The translations under genes and the position numbers were made by a program. Below are positions 1 through 5,825 of a DNA stretch of 7,936 bases, piece after piece. The notes beneath the pieces were generated by a model, which searched no databases, was not told the origin of the DNA, and worked only from the letters and a program-made list of their open reading frames with translations. The first letter of the stretch is position 1, and the number at the start of each line of letters is the position of its first letter. Source of the stretch: Ruminococcus sp. (GTDB lineage: Bacteria > Bacillota > Clostridia > Oscillospirales > Ruminococcaceae); NCBI GenBank assembly GCA_014799765.1, contig JAAVHK010000035.1, positions 1 through 7,936 of the forward strand, read 5' to 3'.

Positions 1-117
1 GAATAGTCTGCACCTACAGAGGAATTTGTGATACACTTTATTATATGATATATTTTGTTAAAATGTGAGAGAGCTTTTAATATTTCCGTATAAATAAAAA
101 TTCACATACGAAACGCA
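1..117. other. Intergenic or gene-edge stretch, no supportable gene
   Basis: This AT-rich stretch at the left edge holds no convincing coding region. One plus-strand frame is open from the edge to a TGA at 66-68 (about 21 codons), so it could be the tail of a gene ending from the left, but nothing in the residues supports that. On the minus strand a TATAAT-like hexamer occurs near 41-48, but I found no matching -35 box. Left unassigned. Confidence 0.4.
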
Positions 118-145
118 AAAAGAGGACACCGAAGTATCCTCTTTT
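118..145 (-). terminator. Rho-independent terminator with UUCG tetraloop
   Basis: On the minus strand, 20 bases past the dockerin gene stop codon, the RNA can form a 12-bp stem (arms 134-145 and 118-129, one G-U pair) closed by a C(UUCG)G tetraloop at 130-133. This loop is exceptionally stable and common in intrinsic terminators. The descending arm ends in a run of five U on the minus strand. On the plus strand the same hairpin is followed by UUUUAUAUU, so it may also stop any transcript coming from the left. Confidence 0.9.
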
Positions 146-165
146 ATATTATTAAGTTTTTATAA

Positions 166-2283
166 TCAACCTAAGTTGTTTAAAACGTCGCTTTTAACAG
201 GAAGGTCACTCTGATTAATGAGTTTGATACCAACACACTGAATAGCAAGAGCGTCACCAGGTGTTATACCGCTTTCACCATTGTCGACTACGTCTGCATT
301 AAGTTTACCCTGTTCAGAAATCTTATATTCGTCAGGATTACTTATGGACTGCATGATAAGAACAGCATCAGCAAGAGCTACTTCGCCATTGCAGTCAGCA
401 TCACCCCAGAGTGTAACACCAAGGGTAGTAGGTTGTGTAGTAGTGGTTGTAGTAGTAGTTTCGGTTGTAGTTGCGGTAGTAGTGGTTGTTGTTGAGGTAG
501 TAGTGCTTGTAGTTGTAGTGGTTGTAGTAGTGGTGGTAGTTGTAGTAGTCTGTACGTCATAGTAAACTTCGATATTATCTATTGATATAGCGTCAGCTTC
601 GCCGTAATAGTAACCGAAATAAAGTTCACCGGTGGGGTCAACGTATTTAGATATTGCGGTAGGAACTATCCACATAATCTCCGCTTTCTGACCGGCATCA
701 AGTACGCAGTAATCGCCTTTTTCCTGATACCAGTATTCCTGTTCAGTGTTAGCATCTTTTGTTACGCTTGTTCCGGTATTGTATACGAGCTTATCAACAT
801 CAGATTTTGCGTAAACGTCAAAACGTATTGCGTAAACGTTCATAGTCTCGTCAATGCCGAGGTCTTCGTATTTTACGTGGAGTGCGTTTTTATCTTCGTC
901 AGCGTGTTCGAGCATCTCGCCTACTTTCTGACTTACTGAACCGGTATAAGGTACAGTAATAGTTTTCGTATAAGTAAGTACCGCACCGGTAAGATTTACA
1001 GATTCAAGGAGTTCAGGTTCTGTAGCGTCTTCAGGTTGTTCAGCCTTAGTGCCGTACCAGTACTGGAAAGAAATTTCGTCGTCAATCTTAGTATTCGTAT
1101 ATGGCTGTACTTCTGCCGGTACTTCCCAGTAAGCCTTAATATAAGTGCCTGCATCTGTCATGGTAGCACCACCGGAAGGAGTTATTTCAAATTTTACACC
1201 GGCGTCAATAAATTCCTGTACCTGTTCTTCACCGCAGTCATTGTACCAGTAACCAGCACCTTCTTTACCTTCGATACCGGCTTCACCCTTAGCAAATTCC
1301 GTATCAGCCGGTGAACCTTTCTGGACATTCAGACCACCGCCGTACATGAATGTGTCAGCACCTTCTTCAGTTTCGATTATAGCTGTAAGGGATTCAATAG
1401 TAACGCCATCCATATCAGTGAGACCGAAATCAGAATACTTGAATTTATGGCTGTTAATAGGGTCACCGTCCTTGTAACCCTCTTCGGAACTGGCGTAAGT
1501 GTCTTCGTCGTAACCTTGTGTAAGTACGATAGGTTCTTCAAATTCAACCTGTCTTGCAACAGTTGAACTTATAGTAGCAGTACCGTCGCCGTTATCCTTG
1601 AATGACCAGTTGTTACCGTTTGTATGTTTGTTGTTGTTCGGTACGTTGTCAACAGGTTTTCCGGAAGTATTAGGCTTATCGGGGTTATCAGGGTCAGTAA
1701 CGTCAGGTTTTTCCGGAGTAACTACAGGTTCATTGGCAACTACCTTATCTATAGTAATAGAACCGTCTTTTTCGCCCGCATAGTAGTTTCTGAACTCAAA
1801 TTTTCCAGGGTATTCGCTGTCATTGGAATCGTCTTTGAGGTCAAGTTTTGAGAGGTCAAAACCTACAGTTACAGGTTCGCCCTTTTTACAGGCTACCTGT
1901 GTAGCGGTAACATCAACAGTACCACCCTTTGAATCTATAAAGCCCTTTTCGGCATCGTATTCAAGCCAGTATGGTGAATCCTTAACGCCGATACCGAAAC
2001 CGCATGAAAAATTACCGGTAAAATCAGGAGTAAAAGTTATATTTACAGTCTTGAGACCGCTTTTAGCCAAGTCAGCCATGTAGCCGATATATTTATCGCC
2101 TACGCCTACGCTTTTGCCGAGGTCTTCAATTTCAGCATCAGCTTTTTTGTTTACGGTGCTTATAACAGGTGAAGCAACATTTACAGCTCCGGCAGAAACA
2201 GCAGTCATTGCCGGAATACACGATACAGCCATAACAAGGCTCATTGCTGTAGCCCTGAAACGTCTTGACACATTCTTCTTCAT
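166..2283 (-). CDS. Secreted three-module protein with Thr linker and C-terminal type I dockerin
   Basis: A 705-residue protein predicted to be exported and plugged into a cellulosome-like complex through its dockerin. Residues 1-33 are a Sec signal peptide: basic KKNVSRRFR, a hydrophobic core, and likely cleavage near VSA-GA. Three divergent modules follow at about 34-185, 224-438 and 439-577. Each has a YW(L/W)-type aromatic motif and ends in an F-x-x-(Y/W)-Y-x-G strand followed by an I/V-rich strand, e.g. FGYYYGE in the third. A Pro/Asp/Asn linker (186-223) separates the first two, and a Thr linker covers 579-621. The dockerin (about 626-688) has a canonical first calcium loop (D628, D630, N632, D639) and a longer second loop (D664 to D677) before DALAIQ. 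No glycoside hydrolase, esterase or lyase motif is recognisable. Carbohydrate binding is inferred from architecture only; adhesin or structural roles are possible. The start at 2283 is supported by GAGAGGA at 2295-2301. Confidence 0.9.
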   Translation of the reverse strand: MKKNVSRRFRATAMSLVMAVSCIPAMTAVSAGAVNVASPVISTVNKKADAEIEDLGKSVGVGDKYIGYMADLAKSGLKTVNITFTPDFTGNFSCGFGIGVKDSPYWLEYDAEKGFIDSKGGTVDVTATQVACKKGEPVTVGFDLSKLDLKDDSNDSEYPGKFEFRNYYAGEKDGSITIDKVVANEPVVTPEKPDVTDPDNPDKPNTSGKPVDNVPNNNKHTNGNNWSFKDNGDGTATISSTVARQVEFEEPIVLTQGYDEDTYASSEEGYKDGDPINSHKFKYSDFGLTDMDGVTIESLTAIIETEEGADTFMYGGGLNVQKGSPADTEFAKGEAGIEGKEGAGYWYNDCGEEQVQEFIDAGVKFEITPSGGATMTDAGTYIKAYWEVPAEVQPYTNTKIDDEISFQYWYGTKAEQPEDATEPELLESVNLTGAVLTYTKTITVPYTGSVSQKVGEMLEHADEDKNALHVKYEDLGIDETMNVYAIRFDVYAKSDVDKLVYNTGTSVTKDANTEQEYWYQEKGDYCVLDAGQKAEIMWIVPTAISKYVDPTGELYFGYYYGEADAISIDNIEVYYDVQTTTTTTTTTTTTTTSTTTSTTTTTTATTTETTTTTTTTQPTTLGVTLWGDADCNGEVALADAVLIMQSISNPDEYKISEQGKLNADVVDNGESGITPGDALAIQCVGIKLINQSDLPVKSDVLNNLG
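214..408 (-). other. Type I dockerin domain
   Basis: Residues 626-690 of the dockerin protein. The first repeat reads WGDADCNGEVALADAVLIMQ, with calcium ligands at loop positions 1, 3, 5 and 12 (D628, D630, N632, D639) followed by a helix. The second repeat starts at ADVVDNGESG and ends GDALAIQ; D664 to D677 spans 14 positions instead of 12. Type I dockerins bind cohesins on scaffoldins or on cell-surface anchoring proteins. A 14-17 residue tail of no obvious function closes the protein. Partner specificity cannot be read from this window. Confidence 0.9.
421..549 (-). repeat. Threonine-codon low-complexity repeat (interdomain linker)
   Basis: About 43 codons that are almost all ACN threonine codons, broken by a few Ser, Ala, Glu, Gln and Pro. 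On the plus strand this reads as GTA/GTT/GTG triplets. It encodes the flexible, probably O-glycosylatable linker between the third module and the dockerin. ACT, ACA and ACC are mixed, so the DNA is an imperfect trinucleotide repeat. The plus-strand poly-valine reading frame opposite it is a by-product. Confidence 0.9.
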
Positions 2284-2294
2284 AAAAAAATCAA

Positions 2295-2301
2295 TCCTCT
2301 C
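2295..2301 (-). promoter_or_regulatory. Ribosome binding site of the dockerin gene
   Basis: GAGAGGA on the minus strand, 11 bases before the ATG at 2283. The next in-frame ATGs (residues 14 and 18) fall inside the signal peptide and would remove its basic n-region, so this site supports the full-length start. Confidence 0.75.
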
Positions 2302-2332
2302 TTAAAAATATTATATATGTTCACAGATTTTG

Positions 2333-2354
2333 TCATGAAATAATTATAGCATGA
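2333..2354 (-). promoter_or_regulatory. Predicted extended -10 promoter of the dockerin gene inside a palindrome
   Basis: On the minus strand TGC-TATAAT (2351 down to 2343) is a perfect -10 box with a TG extension; no good -35 box stands 16-18 bases upstream, which fits an extended -10 or activator-dependent promoter. A start near 2336 would give a leader of about 50 bases. The box lies in a 22-bp dyad with arms TCATG (2333-2337) and CATGA (2350-2354) and a central ATAATTAT (2340-2347), all sharing one centre; 9 of 11 pairs match. Such a site could be a repressor operator. An alternative weaker promoter is ATGACA (2331-2336), a 17-base spacer and TAATAT (2308-2313). Confidence 0.5.
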
Positions 2355-2506
2355 TTTACAGAAGAAATTGTTACCAAATTATTAACATTCAGTGATTATT
2401 GAATGAAAATTCATAATTTGTACAAAGGTTGTGTATACTATCTGTTTATAATTACCGAAAGTACAGGAAAAATAAACTTTCCGGAAAATTTTTGTGATTG
2501 TTTGTA

Positions 2507-2535
2507 TTGACTTTAGAGGCGGATTATTTTATTCT
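2507..2535 (+). promoter_or_regulatory. Predicted sigma-A-type promoter of the tepA-ftsK operon
   Basis: TTGACT (2507-2512; five of six match TTGACA), an exact 17-base spacer, then TATTCT (2530-2535; four of six match TATAAT). Transcription would start near 2542 and leave a leader of about 60 bases ahead of the tepA-like gene. This is the best-spaced pair in the divergent region on this strand. A TATAAT further left (near 2447) has no properly spaced -35 partner. Confidence 0.55.
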
Positions 2536-2591
2536 TGAAATGTATATTCTCCGGAAGAAGTAATCATAATAAAATATGAGTATTTTCAAAC

Positions 2592-2596
2592 GGAGG
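2592..2596 (+). promoter_or_regulatory. Ribosome binding site of the tepA-like gene
   Basis: GGAGG with 8 bases to the ATG at 2605: near-ideal anti-16S pairing and spacing, which fixes the start. Confidence 0.85.
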
Positions 2597-2604
2597 TTAT
2601 ACTT

Positions 2605-3306
2605 ATGGAAAATGATGATAAAAAATCAGATGTCGAGGAAAAAATTGATGAGGCAAAACTTGCTGTCGAAAGCGGTCAGAGTGTTTCGCAGAACGCAAAA
2701 CACCTTATACACTGTCTGACGGTAATCGGACAGATTGAGGGACATTATGTCCTTGCGGAACAGAACAAGACTACCAAATACGAACACATAATACCGGCAC
2801 TTGTAGCGATAGAACAGGACAGAAGTGTTGAAGGACTTCTTATAATACTGAACACAGTGGGCGGTGATGTCGAAGCCGGTCTTGCGATTGCTGAACTCAT
2901 AGCCGGTATGAAAACCCCTACCGTATCGCTTGTAGTAGGCGGTGGACATTCAATAGGCGTACCGCTTGCGGTAAGTGCAAAACATTCATTTATAGTACCG
3001 TCGGCATCTATGACTATTCACCCTGTACGCATGAATGGTACTGTTTTAGGCGTACCGCAGACTTTATCATATTTTGACAAGATGCAGGACAGAATTATTA
3101 ATTTTGTCACCGGAAACAGTCGTATAAGTGAAGAAGATTTCCGTCGGCTTATGCTGAATACAGAAGAATTAGTCCTTGATGTCGGAAGCGTTCTTGAGGG
3201 CAGAAAAGCTGTTGAAATAGGTCTGATTGACGAACTCGGCGGACTGAGTGACGCTATGGAATGTCTTTACGGACTTATTGAAAAATCTGAAAAAAGATAT
3301 ACCTGA
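2605..3306 (+). CDS. tepA: ClpP-fold serine peptidase, TepA family
   Basis: A 233-residue ClpP-like peptidase without a signal peptide, so cytoplasmic. The charged N-terminus (about 1-35) is followed by the ClpP fold: NTVGGDVEAG at 83-92 matches the ClpP NSPGG region, GGGHSIG at 112-118 gives the nucleophile S116, MTIHP at 136-140 gives H139, and D192 in LDVGS is the likely third triad residue; EIGLIDELGG (204-213) is the usual end of the fold. The triad therefore appears intact. The family name comes from Bacillus TepA, reported as a translocation-enhancing protein; its substrates remain poorly known. The position just upstream of ftsK/spoIIIE, as in Bacillus where tepA lies close to spoIIIE, is the strongest reason to choose TepA over true ClpP. 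The 62-base gap to ftsK holds a hairpin but no U-run, so co-transcription is likely. A different ClpP-like or SppA-like role cannot be ruled out. Confidence 0.85.
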   Translation: MENDDKKSDVEEKIDEAKLAVESGQSVSQNAKHLIHCLTVIGQIEGHYVLAEQNKTTKYEHIIPALVAIEQDRSVEGLLIILNTVGGDVEAGLAIAELIAGMKTPTVSLVVGGGHSIGVPLAVSAKHSFIVPSASMTIHPVRMNGTVLGVPQTLSYFDKMQDRIINFVTGNSRISEEDFRRLMLNTEELVLDVGSVLEGRKAVEIGLIDELGGLSDAMECLYGLIEKSEKRYT

Positions 3307-3322
3307 ATAATAGTAAACATAG

Positions 3323-3341
3323 GGGCGGACGGTGTTCGCCC
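3323..3341 (+). repeat. Small GC-rich hairpin between tepA and ftsK
   Basis: GGGCGGAC (3323-3330) pairs with GTTCGCCC (3334-3341) over 8 bp, with one G-U pair and a 3-base loop. It stands out in an AT-rich gap and is followed by ATAAAAATCCC rather than a U-run, so it is not a convincing terminator. It could be a dispersed REP-like palindrome, an mRNA processing or stabilising element, or a weak attenuator. Confidence 0.5.
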
Positions 3342-3355
3342 ATAAAAATCCCTGT

Positions 3356-3363
3356 AAGGAGGT
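3356..3363 (+). promoter_or_regulatory. Ribosome binding site of ftsK
   Basis: AAGGAGGT, 5 bases before the ATG at 3369; a full match to the 16S tail complement, which fixes the start and implies strong initiation. Confidence 0.85.
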
Positions 3364-3368
3364 CTGAA

Positions 3369-5825
3369 ATGGCAGACGAAAAAAAAGAAGATAAAACAAA
3401 CAATTCTGAAAATACGTTACTTAAATTTCTGCCACCTATAAAGGACAAGAATTATTTCTGGTCAGTAGTGCTTTTCGCACTGGGTGTACTGTCATTTTTA
3501 ATGACTTTCGTAAAAGGTAGTGACGGCTGGTTGAAAGTACATAATTTTTTACTGGGAATGTTCGGATTTGTGGTGATAGGAGTACCGGTTTTACTTATCT
3601 ATACTTCCATACAGCTTGGTAAGGGTAAGGACAGTAAATATGTTTTTGACCGCACTATATGGGGAATAGTTATAGTTTTTCTGTTCTGCGGTGCGGTACA
3701 GATTTTTGCATCAGGCGAACTTATAGGGGAAAGTTTCGAGGAACACATAAACAATCTTTACAAAGAGGGCGTTGAACTCGGTGGCGGAGGAGTAGTAAGT
3801 TATATAGTATCCGGACCGCTTATAAGTTTTTTCGGGAAGACAGGTTCACGTATAATAATAGTGATACTTTTCTTCATTGCCGGAATGTTCTTCACACATA
3901 AAAGTCTGATGGAATTTATAGAATTAATATCCAAACCTTTCAGGAGTATCGGGAAATTAGTACCGGTACTTTACAGTATGCTTATGGGTGGGGCATTAAA
4001 TGAAATCTTCAACGAAGATGACATCGACGACGATATAGAAAAAGAATCATTTAACGCTGATATGGAAGCCATAAATATAATAAATGACCGTCCGGAAACG
4101 CCTGTTGACCGTGAATTTTTTGAAATATCCGTACCGGTAAGCAGTAATCCCGAACCCGAAGAAGAACTTGTTATTGATATTCCGCTTGAATCCGACGAAC
4201 TTATTGAAGAACCTGAACAATCGGAAAATATTTTCCCTGAACCTGAAGATGTACCTGCTCCGCCGGAAGATGATACTGAAAGTCCCGAAGAAACAGTTGA
4301 AGAAATTCCGGAAGAAGTTACAGAAGAAGTTTCTGAACCGGAAATAATATACGAACTTCCCTCAACTGAACTTCTTGCACTTCCGGAAAATAAAACGGAC
4401 AGTCCGGAAATAACTGCTGAAATGGATTCCAGAGCGGAAATAATAGTCAATACCCTGAAAAGTTTCAAGGTTGAAGCCACAGTAAAGGATAAATTAAGAG
4501 GTCCTGCCATAACACGTTACGAAATTCAGCCAGGTGTGGGTGTACAGGTCAGGAAAATAAAGAATCTCGAAGACGATATAGCCCTTAATCTTGCGGTACA
4601 GGGATTACGGATAGAAGCCCCTGTCCCGAGGAAATCAGTAGTAGGAATAGAAGTCCCGAATGAAATAAAAGATACCGTTACTATACGTGAAATACTTTCG
4701 TCACCGGAGTTCGCAAATTCCGGAAGTAAACTGACCTTTGCAGTTGGTAAGGATATAGCCGGTAATATTATTCTCGGCGATATTGCTAAAATGCCACACT
4801 TAATCATAGCCGGTACAACCGGTTCGGGAAAATCAGTCTGTACACGTTCCATAATAATGAGTATCTTATATAATGCCACTCCCGAAGAAGTCCGTATGAT
4901 TCTTATTGACCCTAAAATTGTTGAATTCAGTGTATTCGAGGGTGTACCGCATCTTCTTATACCGATAGTCACGGACTGTAAGAAATCTGCCGGTGTTCTT
5001 AACTGGGCAGTCGGCGAGATGATGAGACGTTATAAACTTTTCGCCGAAGCCGGTACAAATGACATAAAATCATATAATTCATATGCCGGTCAGAACGAAA
5101 ATATTACAGAAATTCCGCAGATTGTCGTATTTATCGACGAACTGGCAGACATGATGCTTGTTGCAGGTAAGGAAGTAGAAGATTATATATGTCGGCTTGC
5201 ACAGATGGGAAGAGCTTCCGGAATACATCTTGTAATCGCTACCCAGAGACCTACAACGGATGTCATAACCGGACTTATAAAAGCAAATATTCCGAGCAGG
5301 ATAGCACTTTCAGTAATGTCACAGGTTGATTCACGTACTATTATAGATATGTCTGGTGCGGAAAAACTTCTTGGTAACGGCGATATGTTATATATGCCCA
5401 TAGGTACGAACAAACCGTTAAGAGTGCAGGGTTGTTTTTCGTCGCCGGAAGATGTAAGTAATACTGTTGAGTTTATCAAATCTCAGACCGACAGCAGATA
5501 CGACGACGATATTATTCAGGCTGTAGAGAATTTTGTACCACAGAATAAAAATTTATCCGGAAACAGTAACGAAGATAACAATACATTGCTTACTGACGAA
5601 GATTTAATAGAAAAAGCTGTTGAAATTGCCTTGCAAAACGGACAGATTTCAACATCTACGATTCAGCGGACTTTGAAGTTAGGTTATGCAAGGGCAAAAA
5701 GAATAATGGATAAACTCGAAGAAACAGGTATTGTCAGTGCTAAAGACGGTGCTAAATCTCGGAAAGTGCTGATTTCGGAAGAAGATTACGAAAAAAGAAA
5801 ATCAAGACGACAGGAGGGAAATTAA
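3369..5825 (+). CDS. ftsK: DNA translocase FtsK/SpoIIIE
   Basis: An 818-residue septal DNA pump that uses ATP to move double-stranded chromosomal DNA through the closing division or sporulation septum. The N-terminus has four membrane segments (about 29-48, 58-82, 96-115 and a split hydrophobic stretch at 142-176). A very acidic linker covers about 212-351. The motor follows: Walker A GTTGSGKS at 482-489 (K488), Walker B VVFID with D590 and E591, and ATQRP at 624-628. The C-terminal gamma winged helix (about 743-812; STSTIQRTLKLGYARAKRIM) reads oriented polar DNA motifs. All ATPase residues are present and the length is close to Bacillus SpoIIIE (about 790), so it is complete. Sequence alone does not separate a vegetative FtsK from a sporulation SpoIIIE; the tepA neighbour resembles the Bacillus spoIIIE locus. 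Its stop codon overlaps the next start by one base. Confidence 0.97.
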   Translation: MADEKKEDKTNNSENTLLKFLPPIKDKNYFWSVVLFALGVLSFLMTFVKGSDGWLKVHNFLLGMFGFVVIGVPVLLIYTSIQLGKGKDSKYVFDRTIWGIVIVFLFCGAVQIFASGELIGESFEEHINNLYKEGVELGGGGVVSYIVSGPLISFFGKTGSRIIIVILFFIAGMFFTHKSLMEFIELISKPFRSIGKLVPVLYSMLMGGALNEIFNEDDIDDDIEKESFNADMEAINIINDRPETPVDREFFEISVPVSSNPEPEEELVIDIPLESDELIEEPEQSENIFPEPEDVPAPPEDDTESPEETVEEIPEEVTEEVSEPEIIYELPSTELLALPENKTDSPEITAEMDSRAEIIVNTLKSFKVEATVKDKLRGPAITRYEIQPGVGVQVRKIKNLEDDIALNLAVQGLRIEAPVPRKSVVGIEVPNEIKDTVTIREILSSPEFANSGSKLTFAVGKDIAGNIILGDIAKMPHLIIAGTTGSGKSVCTRSIIMSILYNATPEEVRMILIDPKIVEFSVFEGVPHLLIPIVTDCKKSAGVLNWAVGEMMRRYKLFAEAGTNDIKSYNSYAGQNENITEIPQIVVFIDELADMMLVAGKEVEDYICRLAQMGRASGIHLVIATQRPTTDVITGLIKANIPSRIALSVMSQVDSRTIIDMSGAEKLLGNGDMLYMPIGTNKPLRVQGCFSSPEDVSNTVEFIKSQTDSRYDDDIIQAVENFVPQNKNLSGNSNEDNNTLLTDEDLIEKAVEIALQNGQISTSTIQRTLKLGYARAKRIMDKLEETGIVSAKDGAKSRKVLISEEDYEKRKSRRQEGN
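5812..5818 (+). promoter_or_regulatory. Ribosome binding site of the DUF1963 gene, inside ftsK
   Basis: AGGAGGG lies in the last codons of ftsK, 6 bases before the ATG at 5825. Together with the TAATG stop-start overlap it indicates translational coupling, and it confirms the start of the downstream gene. Confidence 0.8.

Larger units (their letters stand above)
2284..2604. other. Divergent intergenic control region
   Basis: These 321 bases separate the leftward dockerin gene from the rightward tepA-ftsK operon. They hold the start signals of both units: a minus-strand extended -10 box at 2343-2351 and a plus-strand promoter at 2507-2535, each listed separately. Between them lie two dyads, at 2386-2405 (CATTCA, 8-base gap, TGAATG) and 2475-2490 (centred on TTTCCGGAAA). 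No small ORF with a ribosome binding site, and no tRNA or riboswitch fold, is apparent. Confidence 0.7.

Noticed and set aside
421..549. Repetitive GTA/GTT tract as a possible CRISPR or tandem-repeat locus
   Set aside because: There are no spacers or constant repeat units; the period is three and it is explained by Thr codons.
281..562. Plus-strand frame encoding a valine-rich peptide
   Set aside because: It is the complement of the threonine-codon linker of the dockerin gene; no ribosome binding site and no protein-like composition beyond poly-Val.
2254..2265. Twin arginines (SRRFRAT) in the dockerin protein signal peptide as a Tat signal
   Set aside because: The consensus needs Phe two residues after the RR pair and a following LK; here it is SRRFRA, so a Sec signal is the better reading.
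3323..3341. Hairpin between tepA and ftsK as an intrinsic terminator
   Set aside because: No U-run follows the stem, and a strong ribosome binding site for ftsK comes right after; listed only as a small repeat or processing element.
3971..4510. Minus-strand serine-rich open frame of 179 codons
   Set aside because: It lies wholly opposite the acidic linker of ftsK; Glu and Pro codons read backwards give Ser and Gly. No ribosome binding site was seen.
4526..4972. Minus-strand open frame opposite the FtsK motor
   Set aside because: The plus-strand frame encodes the conserved FtsK motor including Walker A, so this is a shadow.
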